Shown here one piece after another: positions 1 to 12,085 of a stretch of 64,000 nt of DNA. Numbering within the stretch: position 1 is the stretch's first letter; the number at the start of each line of letters is the position of its first letter. Both the position numbers and the translations under genes were made by a program. The notes under the pieces were generated by a model. It was not told the origin of the DNA. It saw nothing but the letters and a program-made list of their open reading frames with translations, and made no database searches. This DNA comes from Crossaster papposus (Eukaryota; Echinodermata; Asteroidea; Velatida; Solasteridae): NCBI GenBank assembly GCA_037893245.1, contig JBAIAA010000806.1, forward strand, positions 558,001-622,000, given 5' to 3'.

Positions 1-300
1 GCCCTTATTTGTGGGCGGGGATTGTGTGCACAAACCTATGGCGAATTTGAAACGCGTGTGTTAACGTTATAATTTTCAGAAAATCGAAATAAAATACTAA
101 CAAAGCATGCCCCGGGTCAAATTGCTAATTTTGCCATTCCTGGACGCCCCCCTCTATCTCCTAACACCCAGCCCCTTCCCGGGGCATGCTTTCCTTCATG
201 CCCTTATTTGTGGGCGGGGATTGTGTGCACAAACCTATGGCGAATTTGAAACGCGTGTGTTAACGTTACAATTTTCAGAAAATCGAAATAAAATACTAAC

Positions 301-391
301 AAAGCATGCCCCGGGTCAAATTGCTAATTTTGCCATTCCTGGAGGCCCCCCTCTATCTCCTAACACCCAGCCCCTTCCCGGGGCATGCTTT
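301..391. repeat. 15-bp perfect inverted repeat within the monomer
   Basis: Left arm 301-315 (AAAGCATGCCCCGGG) and right arm 377-391 (CCCGGGGCATGCTTT) are exact reverse complements, separated by 61 bp. Each arm also contains the palindrome GCATGC. Most monomers retain the pair, some with one or two changes such as CCAGGG or CCCTGG in the left arm and CCCGGAGC or CCCGCAGC in the right. A 152-bp stem-loop-sized unit would also be possible between the right arm of one monomer and the left arm of the next. Whether either forms a cruciform or binds a protein cannot be told from sequence. Confidence 0.9.
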
Positions 392-504
392 CCTTCATGC
401 CCTTATTTGTGGGCGGGGATTGTGTGCACAAACCTATGGCGAATTTGAAACGCGTGTGTTAACGTTAAAATTTTCAGAAAATCGAAATAAAATACTAACA
501 AAGC
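306..504 (+). repeat. Representative 199-bp monomer
   Basis: One monomer in a convenient phase, given as a map of internal landmarks. It starts at the ATG of GCATGCCCCGGG. In order it has the inner part of the left inverted-repeat arm, an AT-rich segment (AATTGCTAATTTTGCC), GGAGG followed by six C, a C-rich stretch, the right arm CCCGGGGCATGC, the segment TTCATGCCCTTATTTG, a GC-box-like GGGCGGGG, the palindrome TGTGCACA, the segment AACGCGTGTGTTAACGTTA, and an A-rich tail containing AATAAA and TACTAAC. The phase is arbitrary because no biological start is evident. The copy is near consensus, with AAAATTTTC in place of the commoner ACATTTTC after AACGTT. Confidence 0.95.
346..379 (-). other. 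G-rich minus-strand segment, possible G-quadruplex
   Basis: Read on the minus strand this segment has four G-tracts: GGG (379-377), GGGG (374-371), GGG (368-366) and GGGGGG (351-346). The loops are 2, 2 and 14 nt. Three tracts are close together, but the last loop is longer than the usual 7-nt limit, so this is a long-loop candidate only. The plus strand would be the matching C-rich (i-motif) strand. It recurs in nearly every monomer and overlaps the spacer of the 15-bp inverted repeat. Confidence 0.35.
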
Positions 505-609
505 ATGCCCCCGGTCAAATTGCTAATTTTGCCATTCCTGGACGCCCCCCTCTATCTCCTAACACCCAGCCCCTTCCCGGGGCATGCTTTCCTTCATGCC
601 CTTATTTGT

Positions 610-617
610 GGGCGGGG
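610..617 (+). promoter_or_regulatory. GC-box-like motif GGGCGGGG
   Basis: GGGCGGGG matches the core of a Sp1/KLF GC box and recurs once per monomer. It is reported only as a motif match: no TATA element, transcript or gene is linked to it. A few copies alter it, for example GGGCCGGG near 7,642, GGGCTGGG near 17,945 and TTGCGGGG in some 221-bp monomers. Confidence 0.25.
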
Positions 618-621
618 ATTG

Positions 622-629
622 TGTGCACA
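622..629. repeat. 8-bp palindrome TGTGCACA
   Basis: A perfect 8-bp dyad present in almost every monomer, just downstream of the GC-box-like motif. Rare variants break or change it, for example TGCGCACA at about 35,888 and 40,264. Confidence 0.85.
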
Positions 630-656
630 AACCTATGGCGAATTTGAAACGCGTGT

Positions 657-668
657 GTTAACGTTAAC
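657..668. repeat. 12-bp palindrome GTTAACGTTAAC
   Basis: GTTAACGTTAAC is its own reverse complement and is two GTTAAC sites joined head to tail. It occurs in the common monomer class that reads AACGTTAACATTTTC. Classes with AACGTTACAA or AACGTTAAAA lose the last base of the palindrome. The neighbouring ACGCGT (649-654) is a further 6-bp palindrome. Confidence 0.85.
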
Positions 669-1608
669 ATTTTCAGAAAATCGAAATAAAATACTAACAA
701 AGCATGCCCCGGGTCAAATTGCTAATTTTGCCATTCCTGGAGGCCCCCCTCTATCTCCTAACACCCAGCCCCTGCCCGGGGCATGCTTTCCTTTATGCCC
801 TTATTTGTGGGCGGGGATTGTGTGCACAAACCTATGGCGAATTTGAAACGCGTGTGTTAACGTTACAATTTTCAGAAAATCGAAATAAAATACTAACAAA
901 GCATGCCCCGGGTCAAATTGCTAATTTTGCCATTCCTGGAGGCCCCCCTCTATCTTCTAACACCCAGCCCCTTCCCGGGGCATGCTTTCCTTCATGCCCT
1001 TATTTGTGGGCGGGGATTGTGTGCACAAACCTATGGCGAATTTGAAACGCGTGTGTTAACGTTACAATTTTCAGAAAATCGAAATAAAATACTAACAAAG
1101 CATGCCCCGGGTCAAATTGCTAATTTTGCCATTCCTGGAGGCCCCCCTCTATCTCCTAACACCCAGCCCCTTCCCGGGGCATGCTTTCCTTCATGCCCTT
1201 ATTTGTGGGCGGGGATTGTGTGCACAAACCTATGGCGAATTTGAAACGCGTGTGTTAACGTTAACATTTTCAGAAAATCGAAATAAAATACTAACAAAGC
1301 ATGCCCCGGGTCAAATTGCTAATTGTGCCATTCCTGGAGGCCCCCCTCTATCTCCTAACACCCAGCCCCTTCCCGGGGCATGCTTTCCTTCATGCCCTTA
1401 TTTGTGGGCGGGGATTGTGTGCACAAACCTATGGCGAATTTGAAACGCGTGTGTTAACGTTAAAATTTTCAGAAAATCAAAATAAAATACTAACAAAGCA
1501 TGCCCCGGGTCAAATTGCTAATTTTGCCATTCCTGGAGGCCCCCCTCTATCTCCTAACACCCAGCCCCTTCCCGGGGCATGCTTTCCTTCATGCCCTTAT
1601 TTGTGGGC

Positions 1609-1630
1609 CTTCATGCCCTTATTTGTTTGC
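1609..1630 (+). repeat. 22-bp internal duplication (221-bp monomer)
   Basis: The segment CTTCATGCCCTTATTTG plus five bases (22 bp) is present twice in tandem here, lengthening the monomer to 221 bp. The second copy ends TTTGC instead of the usual TGGGC. This is the leftmost of ten such monomers in the window. Confidence 0.95.
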
Positions 1631-2089
1631 GGGGATTGTGTGCACAAACCTATGGCGAATTTGAAACGCGTGTGTTAACGTTAAAAATGTTCAGAAAATC
1701 GAAATAAAATACTAACAAAGCATGCCCCGGGTCAACTTGCTAATTTTGCCATTCCTGGAGGCCCCCCTCTATCTCCTAACACCCAGCCCCTTCCCGGGGC
1801 ATGCTTTCCTTCATGCCCTTATTTGTGGGCGGGGATTGTGTGCACAAACCTATGGCGAATTTGAAACGCGTGTGTTAACGTTAAAATTTTCAGAAAATCG
1901 AAATAAAATACTAACAAAGCATGCCCCGGGTCAAATTGCTAATTTTGCCATTCCTGGACGCCCCCCTCTATCTCCTAACACCCAGCCCCTTCCCGGGGCA
2001 TGCTTTCCTTCATGCCCTTATTTGTGGGCGGGGATTGTGTGCACAAACCTATGGCGAATTTGAAACGCGTGTGTTAACGTTAAAATTTT

Positions 2090-4990
2090 CAGAAAATCGA
2101 AATAAAATACTAACAAAGCATGCCCCGGGTCAAATTGCTAATTTTGCCATTCCTGGAGGCCCCCCTCTATCTCCTAACACCCAGCCCCTGCCCGGGGCAT
2201 GCTTTCCTTCATGCCCTTATTTGTGGGCGGGGATTGTGTGCACAAACCTATGGCGAATTTGAAACGCGTGTGTTAACGTTAACATTTTCAGAAAATCGAA
2301 ATAAAATACTAACAAAGCATGCCCGGGTCAAATTGCTAATTGTGCCATTCCTGGAGGCCCCCCTCTATCTCCTAACACCCAGCCCCTTCCCGGGGCATGC
2401 TTTCCTTCATGCCCTTATTTGTGGGCGGGGATTGTGTGCACAAACCTATGGCGCATTTGAAACGCGTGTGTTAACGTTAACATTTTCAGAAAATCGAAAT
2501 AAAATACTAACAAAGCATGCCCCGGGTCAAATTGCTAATTTTGCCATTCCTGGAGGCCCCCCTCTATCTCCTAACACCCAGCCCCTTCCCGGGGCATGCT
2601 TTCCTTCATGCCCTTATTTGTGGGCGGGGATTGTGTGCACAAACCTATGGCGAATTTGAAACGCGTGTGTTAACGTTACAATTTTCAGAAAATCGAAATA
2701 AAATACTAACAAAGCATGCCCCGGGTCAAATTGCTAATTTTGCCATTCCTGGAGGCCCCCCTCTATCTCCTAACACCCAGCCCCTTCCCGGGGCATGCTT
2801 TCCTTCAGGCCCTTATTTGTGGGCGGGGATTGTGTGCACAAACCTATGGCGAATTTGAAACGCGTGTGTTAACGTTAAAATTTTCAGAAGGTCGAAATAA
2901 AATACTAACAAAGCATGCCCCGGGTCAAATTGCTAATTTTGCCATTCCTGGAGGCCCCCCTCTATCTCCTAACACCCAGCCCCTTCCCGGGGCATGCTTT
3001 CCTTCATGCCCTTATTTGTGGGCGGGGATTGTGTGCACAAACCTATGGCGAATTTGAAACGCGTGTGTTAACGTTAACATTTTCAGAAAATCGAAATAAA
3101 ATACTAACAAAGCATGCCCCTGGTCAAATTGCTAATTTTGCCATTCCTGGAGGCCCCCCTCTATCTCCTAACACCCAGCCCCTTCCCGGGGCATGCTTTC
3201 CTTCATGCCCTTATTTGTGGGCGGGGATTGTGTGCACAAACCTATGGCGAATTTGAAACGCGTGTGTTAACGTTAACATTTTCAGAAAATCGAAATAAAA
3301 TACTAACAAAGCATGCCCAGGGTCAAATTTCTAATTTTGCCATTCCTGGAGGCCCCCCTCTATCTCCTAACACCCAGCCGCTTCCCGCAGCATGCTTTCC
3401 TTCATGCCCTTATTTGTGGGCGGGGATTGTGTGCACAAACCTATGGCGAATTTGAAACGCGTGTGTTAACGTTAAAATTTTCAGAAAATCGAAATAAAAT
3501 ACTAACAAAGCATGCCCCGGGTCAAATTGCTAATTTTGCCATTCCTGGAGGCCCCCCTCTATCTCCTAACACCCAGCCCCTTCCCGGGGCATGCTTTTCT
3601 TCATGCCCTTAATTGTGGGCGGGGATTGTGTGCACAAACCTATGGCGAATTTGAAACGCGTGTGTTAACGTTAAAATTTTCAGAAAATCGAAATAAAATA
3701 CTAACAAAGCATGTCCCTGGTCAAATTGCTAATTTTGCCATTTCTGGAGGCCCCCCTCTATCTCCTAACACCCAGCCCCTTCCCGGGGCATGCTTTCCTT
3801 CATGCCCTTATTTGTGGGCGGGGATTGTGTGCACAAACCTATGGCGAATTTGAAACGCGTGTGTTAACGTTAAAATGTTCAGAAAATCGAAATAAAATAC
3901 TAACAAAGCATGCCAAGGGTCAAATTGCTAATTTTGCCATTCCTGGAGGCCCCCCTCTATCTCCTAACACCCAGCCCCTTCCCGGAGCATGCTTTCCTTC
4001 ATGCCCTTATTTGTGGGCGGGGATTGTGTGCACAAACCTATGGCGAATTTGAAACGCGTGTGTTAACGTTAAAATTTTCAGAAAATCGAAATAAAATACT
4101 AACAAAGCATGCCCCGGGTCAAATTGCTAATGTTGCCATTCCTGGAGGCCCCCCTCTATCTCCTAACACCCAGCCCCTTCCCGGGGCATGCTTTCCTTCA
4201 TGCCCTTATTTGTGGGCGGGATTGTGTGCACAAACCTATGGCGAATTTGAAACGCGTGTGTTAACGTTAACATTTTCAGAAAATCGAAATAAAATACTAA
4301 CAAAGCATGCCCCGGGTCAAATTGCTAATTGTGCCATTCCTGGAGGCCCCCCTCTATCTCCTAACACCCAGCCCCTTCCCGGGGCATGCTTTCCTTCATG
4401 CCCTTATTTGTGGGCGGGGATTGTGTGCACAAACCTATGGCGCATTTGAAACGCGTGTGTTAACGTTAACATTTTCAGAAAATCGAAATAAAATACTAAC
4501 AAAGCATGCCCCGGGTCAAATTGCTAATTTTGCCATTCCTGGAGGCCCCCCTCTATCTCCTAACACCCAGCCCCTTTCCGGGGCATGCTTTCCTTCATGC
4601 CCTTATTTGTGGGCCTTCATGCCCTTATTTGTGGGCGGGGATTGTGTGCACAAACCTATGGCGAATTTGAAACGCGTGTGTTAACGTTAACATTTTCAGA
4701 AAATCGAAATAAAATACTAACAAAGCATGCCCCGGGTCAAATTGCTAATTTTGCCATTCCTGGACGCCCCCCTCTATCTCCTAACACCCAGCCCCTTCCC
4801 GGGGCATGCTTTCCTTCATGCCCTTATTTGTGGGCGGGGATTGTGTGCACAAACCTATGGCGAATTTGAAACGCGTGTGTTAACGTTAACATTTTCAGAA
4901 AATCGAAATAAAATACTAACAAAGCATGCCCCGGGTCAAATTGCTAATTGTGCCATTCCTGGAGGCCCCCCTCTATCTCCTAACACCCAG
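2090..4990. repeat. Higher-order block A, copy 1 (recurs +5,614 bp)
   Basis: A run of monomers with rare variants in fixed order: CCCCTGCCC, a one-base-short GCATGCCCGGGTC, GGCGCATTTG, TTCAGGCCC with AGAAGGTCG, CCGCTTCCCGCAGC, TTAATTGTGG, GCATGTCCC, CCCGGAGC and a 22-bp duplication. The same order recurs 5,614 bp downstream. Only a few substitutions separate the copies, for example AAAATTTT/ACATTTT near 3,471/9,085 and CCTTTCCGG/CCTTCCCGG near 4,577/10,191. Edges are approximate. Confidence 0.85.
4615..4636 (+). repeat. 22-bp internal duplication (221-bp monomer)
   Basis: Same 22-bp tandem duplication, with the second copy ending GTGGGC. It lies in the block that recurs 5,614 bp downstream, where the matching copy is at 10,229. 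Confidence 0.95.
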
Positions 4991-5830
4991 CCCCTTCACG
5001 GGGCATGCTTTCCTTCATGCCCTTATTTGTGGGCGGGGATTGTGTGCACAAACCTATGGCGAATTTGAAACGCGTGTGTTAACGTTACAATTTTCAGAAA
5101 ATCGAAATAAAATACTAACAAAGCATGCCCCGGGTCAAATTGCTAATTGTGCCATTCCTGGAGGCCCCCCTCTATCTCCTAACACCCAGCCCCTTCCCGG
5201 GGCATGCTTTCCTTCATGCCCTTATTTGTGGGCGGGGATTGTGTGCACAAACCTATGGCGAATTTGAAACGCGTGTGTTAACGTTAACATTTTCAGAAAA
5301 TCGAAATAAAATACTAACAAAGCATGCCCCGGGTCAAATTGCTAATTTTGCCATTCCTGGAGGCCCCCCTCTATCTCCTAACACCCAGCCCCTTCCTGGG
5401 GCATGCTTTCCTTCATGCCCTTATTTGTGGGCGGGGATTGTGTGCACAAACCTATGGCGAATTTGAAACGCGTGTGTTAACGTTACAATTTTCAGAAAAT
5501 CGAAATAAAATACTAACAAAGCATGCCCCGGGTCAAATTGCTAATTTTGCCATTCCTGGAGGCCCCCCTCTATCTCCTAACACCCAGCCCCTTCCCGGGG
5601 CATGCTTTCCTTCATGCCCTTATTTGTGGGCGGGGATTGTGTGCACAAACCTATGGCGAATTTGAAACGAGTGTGTTAACGTTAACATTTTCAGAAAATC
5701 GAAATAAAATACAAACAAAGCATGCCCCGGGTCAAATTGCTAATTTTGCCATTCCTGGAGGCCCCCCTCTATCTCCTAACACCCAGCCCCTTCCCGGGGC
5801 ATGCTTTCCTTCATGCCCTTATTTGTGGGC

Positions 5831-5852
5831 CTTCATGCCCTTATTTGTGGGC
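5831..5852 (+). repeat. 22-bp internal duplication (221-bp monomer)
   Basis: Same duplication. It lies 1,216 bp (6 x 199 + 22) after the copy at 4,615, which marks one turn of a six-monomer higher-order unit. Confidence 0.95.
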
Positions 5853-7703
5853 GGGGATTGTGTGCACAAACCTATGGCGAATTTGAAACGCGTGTGTTAA
5901 CGTTAACATTTTCAGAAAATCGAAATAAAATACTAACAAAGCATGCCCCGGGTCAAATTGCTAATTTTGCCATTCCTGGACGCCCCCCTCTATCTCCTAA
6001 CACCCAGCCCCTTCCCGGGGCATGCTTTCCTTCATGCCCTTATTTGTGGGCGGGGATTGTGTGCACAAACCTATGGCGAATTTGAAACGCGTGTGTTAAC
6101 GTTAACATTTTCAGAAAATCGAAATAAAATACTAACAAAGCATGCCCCGGGTCAAATTGCTAATTGTGCCATTCCTGGAGGCCCCCCTCTATCTCCTAAC
6201 ACCCAGCCACTTCACGGGGCATGCTTTCCTTCATGCCCTTATTTGTGGGCGGGGATTGTGTGCACAAACCTATGGCGAATTTGAAACGCGTGTGTTAACG
6301 TTACAATTTTCAGAAAATCGAAATAAAATACTAACAAAGCATGCCCCGGGTCAAATTGCTAATTGTGCCATTCCTGGAGGCCCCCCTCTATCTCCTAACA
6401 CCCAGCCCCTTCACGGGGCATGCTTTCCTTCATGCCCTTATTTGTGGGCGGGGATTGTGTGCACAAACCTATGGCGAATTTGAAACGCGTGTGTTAACGT
6501 TACAATTTTCAGAAAATCGAAATAAAATACTAACAAAGCATGCCCCGGGTCAAATTGCTAATTGTGCCATTCCTGGAGGCCCCCCTCTATCTCCTAACAC
6601 CCAGCCCCTTCCCGGGGCATGCTTTCCTTCATGCCCTTATTTGTGGGCGGGGATTGTGTGCACAAACCTATGGCGAATTTGAAACGCGTGTGTTAACGTT
6701 AACATTTTCAGAAAATCGAAATAAAATACTAACAAAGCATGCCCCGGGTCAAATTGCTAATTTTGCCATTCCTGGAGGCCCCCCTCTATCTCCTAACACC
6801 CAGCCCCTTCCTGGGGCATGCTTTCCTTCATGCCCTTATTTGTGGGCGGGGATTGTGTGCACAAACCTATGGCGAATTTGAAACGCGTGTGTTAACGTTA
6901 CAATTTTCAGAAAATCGAAATAAAATACTAACAAAGCATGCCCCGGGTCAAATTGCTAATTTTGCCATTCCTGGAGGCCCCCCTCTATCTCCTAACACCC
7001 AGCCCCTTCCCGGGGCATGCTTTCCTTCATGCCCTTATTTGTGGGCGGGGATTGTGTGCACAAACCTATGGCGAATTTGAAACGAGTGTGTTAACGTTAA
7101 CATTTTCAGAAAATCGAAATAAAATACAAACAAAGCATGCCCCGGGTCAAATTGCTAATTTTGCCATTCCTGGAGGCCCCCCTCTATCTCCTAACACCCA
7201 GCCCCTTCCCGGGGCATGCTTTCCTTCATGCCCTTATTTGTGGGCGGGGATTGTGTGCACAAACCTATGGCGAATTTGAAACGCGTGTGTTAACGTTACA
7301 ATTTTCAGAAAATCGAAATAAAATACTAACAAAGCATGCCCCGGGTCAAATTGCTAATTTTGCCATTCCTGGAGGCCCCCCTCTATCTCCTAACACCCAG
7401 CCCCTTCCCGGGGCATGCTTTCCTTCATGCCCTTATTTGTGGGCGGGGATTGTGTGCACAAACCTATGGCGAATTTGAAACGCGTGTGTTAACGTTACAA
7501 TTTTCAGAAAATCAAAATAAAATACTAACAAAGCATGCCCCGGGTCAAATTGCTAATTTTGCCATTCCTGGAGGCCCCCCTCTATCTCCTAACACCCAGC
7601 CCCTTCCCGGGGCATGCTTTCCTTCATGCCCTTATTTGTGGGCCGGGATTGTGTGCACAAACCTATGGCGAATTTGAAACGCGTGTGTTAACGTTAACAT
7701 TTT

Positions 7704-10604
7704 CAGAAAATCGAAATAAAATACTAACAAAGCATGCCCCGGGTCAAATTGCTAATTTTGCCATTCCTGGAGGCCCCCCTCTATCTCCTAACACCCAGCC
7801 CCTGCCCGGGGCATGCTTTCCTTCATGCCCTTATTTGTGGGCGGGGATTGTGTGCACAAACCTATGGCGAATTTGAAACGCGTGTGTTAACGTTAACATT
7901 TTCAGAAAATCGAAATAAAATACTAACAAAGCATGCCCGGGTCAAATTGCTAATTGTGCCATTCCTGGAGGCCCCCCTCTATCTCCTAACACCCAGCCCC
8001 TTCCCGGGGCATGCTTTCCTTCATGCCCTTATTTGTGGGCGGGGATTGTGTGCACAAACCTATGGCGCATTTGAAACGCGTGTGTTAACGTTAACATTTT
8101 CAGAAAATCGAAATAAAATACTAACAAAGCATGCCCCGGGTCAAATTGCTAATTTTGCCATTCCTGGAGGCCCCCCTCTATCTCCTAACACCCAGCCCCT
8201 TCCCGGGGCATGCTTTCCTTCATGCCCTTATTTGTGGGCGGGGATTGTGTGCACAAACCTATGGCGAATTTGAAACGCGTGTGTTAACGTTACAATTTTC
8301 AGAAAATCGAAATAAAATACTAACAAAGCATGCCCCGGGTCAAATTGCTAATTTTGCCATTCCTGGAGGCCCCCCTCTATCTCCTAACACCCAGCCCCTT
8401 CCCGGGGCATGCTTTCCTTCAGGCCCTTATTTGTGGGCGGGGATTGTGTGCACAAACCTATGGCGAATTTGAAACGCGTGTGTTAACGTTAAAATTTTCA
8501 GAAGGTCGAAATAAAATACTAACAAAGCATGCCCCGGGTCAAATTGCTAATTTTGCCATTCCTGGAGGCCCCCCTCTATCTCCTAACACCCAGCCCCTTC
8601 CCGGGGCATGCTTTCCTTCATGCCCTTATTTGTGGGCGGGGATTGTGTGCACAAACCTATGGCGAATTTGAAACGCGTGTGTTAACGTTAACATTTTCAG
8701 AAAATCGAAATAAAATACTAACAAAGCATGCCCCTGGTCAAATTGCTAATTTTGCCATTCCTGGAGGCCCCCCTCTATCTCCTAACACCCAGCCCCTTCC
8801 CGGGGCATGCTTTCCTTCATGCCCTTATTTGTGGGCGGGGATTGTGTGCACAAACCTATGGCGAATTTGAAACGCGTGTGTTAACGTTAACATTTTCAGA
8901 AAATCGAAATAAAATACTAACAAAGCATGCCCAGGGTCAAATTTCTAATTTTGCCATTCCTGGAGGCCCCCCTCTATCTCCTAACACCCAGCCGCTTCCC
9001 GCAGCATGCTTTCCTTCATGCCCTTATTTGTGGGCGGGGATTGTGTGCACAAACCTATGGCGAATTTGAAACGCGTGTGTTAACGTTAACATTTTCAGAA
9101 AATCGAAATAAAATACTAACAAAGCATGCCCCGGGTCAAATTGCTAATTTTGCCATTCCTGGAGGCCCCCCTCTATCTCCTAACACCCAGCCCCTTCCCG
9201 GGGCATGCTTTTCTTCATGCCCTTAATTGTGGGCGGGGATTGTGTGCACAAACCTATGGCGAATTTGAAACGCGTGTGTTAACGTTAAAATTTTCAGAAA
9301 ATCGAAATAAAATACTAACAAAGCATGTCCCTGGTCAAATTGCTAATTTTGCCATTTCTGGAGGCCCCCCTCTATCTCCTAACACCCAGCCCCTTCCCGG
9401 GGCATGCTTTCCTTCATGCCCTTATTTGTGGGCGGGGATTGTGTGCACAAACCTATGGCGAATTTGAAACGCGTGTGTTAACGTTAAAATGTTCAGAAAA
9501 TCGAAATAAAATACTAACAAAGCATGCCCAGGGTCAAATTGCTAATTTTGCCATTCCTGGAGGCCCCCCTCTATCTCCTAACACCCAGCCCCTTCCCGGA
9601 GCATGCTTTCCTTCATGCCCTTATTTGTGGGCGGGGATTGTGTGCACAAACCTATGGCGAATTTGAAACGCGTGTGTTAACGTTAAAATTTTCAGAAAAT
9701 CGAAATAAAATACTAACAAAGCATGCCCCGGGTCAAATTGCTAATGTTGCCATTCCTGGAGGCCCCCCTCTATCTCCTAACACCCAGCCCCTTCCCGGGG
9801 CATGCTTTCCTTCATGCCCTTATTTGTGGGCGGGATTGTGTGCACAAACCTATGGCGAATTTGAAACGCGTGTGTTAACGTTAACATTTTCAGAAAATCG
9901 AAATAAAATACTAACAAAGCATGCCCCGGGTCAAATTGCTAATTGTGCCATTCCTGGAGGCCCCCCTCTATCTCCTAACACCCAGCCCCTTCCCGGGGCA
10001 TGCTTTCCTTCATGCCCTTATTTGTGGGCGGGGATTGTGTGCACAAACCTATGGCGCATTTGAAACGCGTGTGTTAACGTTAACATTTTCAGAAAATCGA
10101 AATAAAATACTAACAAAGCATGCCCCGGGTCAAATTGCTAATTTTGCCATTCCTGGAGGCCCCCCTCTATCTCCTAACACCCAGCCCCTTCCCGGGGCAT
10201 GCTTTCCTTCATGCCCTTATTTGTGGGCCTTCATGCCCTTATTTGTGGGCGGGGATTGTGTGCACAAACCTATGGCGAATTTGAAACGCGTGTGTTAACG
10301 TTAACATTTTCAGAAAATCGAAATAAAATACTAACAAAGCATGCCCCGGGTCAAATTGCTAATTTTGCCATTCCTGGACGCCCCCCTCTATCTCCTAACA
10401 CCCAGCCCCTTCCCGGGGCATGCTTTCCTTCATGCCCTTATTTGTGGGCGGGGATTGTGTGCACAAACCTATGGCGAATTTGAAACGCGTGTGTTAACGT
10501 TAACATTTTCAGAAAATCGAAATAAAATACTAACAAAGCATGCCCCGGGTCAAATTGCTAATTGTGCCATTCCTGGAGGCCCCCCTCTATCTCCTAACAC
10601 CCAG
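7704..10604. repeat. Higher-order block A, copy 2
   Basis: Second copy of the block described at 2,090. It stops matching where copy 1 has CTTCACGGGG (about 4,997) and this copy has CTTCCCGGGG. Partial, more diverged versions of the same marker series recur in the 2,587-bp unit at 17.6-22.9 kb and between 23.2 and 24.9 kb. Confidence 0.85.
10229..10250 (+). repeat. 22-bp internal duplication (221-bp monomer)
   Basis: Same duplication, at exactly 5,614 bp from the copy at 4,615. This supports block duplication rather than independent origin. Confidence 0.95.
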
Positions 10605-10847
10605 CCCCTTCCCGGGGCATGCTTTCCTTCATGCCCTTATTTGTGGGCGGGGATTGTGTGCACAAACCTATGGCGCATTTGAAACGCGTGTGTTAACGTT
10701 AACATTTTCAGAAAATCGAAATAAAATACTAACAAAGCATGCCCCGGGTCAAATTGCTAATTTTGCCATTCCTGGAGGCCCCCCTCTATCTCCTAACACC
10801 CAGCCCCTTCCCGGGGCATGCTTTCCTTCATGCCCTTATTTGTGGGC

Positions 10848-10869
10848 CTTCATGCCCTTATTTGTGGGC
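10848..10869 (+). repeat. 22-bp internal duplication (221-bp monomer)
   Basis: Same duplication, 619 bp (3 x 199 + 22) after the previous one. The two 619-bp segments share the GGCGCATTTGAAACG variant before the duplication. Confidence 0.95.
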
Positions 10870-12063
10870 GGGGATTGTGTGCACAAACCTATGGCGAATT
10901 TGAAACGCGTGTGTTAACGTTAACATTTTCAGAAAATCGAAATAAAATACTAACAAAGCATGCCCCGGGTCAAATTGCTAATTTTGCCATTCCTGGACGC
11001 CCCCCTCTATCTCCTAACACCCAGCCCCTTCCCGGGGCATGCTTTCCTTCATGCCCTTATTTGTGGGCGGGGATTGTGTGCACAAACCTATGGCGAATTT
11101 GAAACGCGTGTGTTAACGTTAACATTTTCAGAAAATCGAAATAAAATACTAACAAAGCATGCCCCGGGTCAAATTGCTAATTGTGCCATTCCTGGAGGCC
11201 CCCCTCTATCTCCTAACACCCAGCCCCTTCACGGGGCATGCTTTCCTTCATGCCCTTATTTGTGGGCGGGGATTGTGTGCACAAACCTATGGCGAATTTG
11301 AAACGCGTGTGTTAACGTTACAATTTTCAGAAAATCGAAATAAAATACTAACAAAGCATGCCCCGGGTCAAATTGCTAATTGTGCCATTCCTGGAGGCCC
11401 CCCTCTATCTCCTAACACCCAGCCCCTTCCCGGGGCATGCTTTCCTTCATGCCCTTATTTGTGGGCGGGGATTGTGTGCACAAACCTATGGCGAATTTGA
11501 AACGCGTGTGTTAACGTTAACATTTTCAGAAAATCGAAATAAAATACTAACAAAGCATGCCCCGGGTCAAATTGCTAATTTTGCCATTCCTGGAGGCCCC
11601 CCTCTATCTCCTAACACCCAGCCCCTTCCTGGGGCATGCTTTCCTTCATGCCCTTATTTGTGGGCGGGGATTGTGTGCACAAACCTATGGCGAATTTGAA
11701 ACGCGTGTGTTAACGTTACAATTTTCAGAAAATCGAAATAAAATACTAACAAAGCATGCCCCGGGTCAAATTGCTAATTTTGCCATTCCTGGAGGCCCCC
11801 CTCTATCTCCTAACACCCAGCCCCTTCCCGGGGCATGCTTTCCTTCATGCCCTTATTTGTGGGCGGGGATTGTGTGCACAAACCTATGGCGCATTTGAAA
11901 CGCGTGTGTTAACGTTAACATTTTCAGAAAATCGAAATAAAATACTAACAAAGCATGCCCCGGGTCAAATTGCTAATTTTGCCATTCCTGGAGGCCCCCC
12001 TCTATCTCCTAACACCCAGCCCCTTCCCGGGGCATGCTTTCCTTCATGCCCTTATTTGTGGGC

Positions 12064-12085
12064 CTTCATGCCCTTATTTGTGGGC
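12064..12085 (+). repeat. 22-bp internal duplication (221-bp monomer)
   Basis: Same duplication, 1,216 bp after the copy at 10,848. The monomers between repeat the order seen between 4,615 and 5,831. Confidence 0.95.

Noticed and set aside
306-504. CENP-B box in the monomer
   Set aside because: The nearest candidate (minus strand, ATTCGCCATAGG) lacks the CGGG half of the NTTCGNNNNANNCGGGN pattern. No good match on either strand.
306-504. Splice, branch-point and poly(A) signals (TACTAAC, TTTTCAG, AATAAA) in each monomer
   Set aside because: Short motifs expected by chance in an A/T-rich segment, with order and spacing that do not form an intron and no linked gene.
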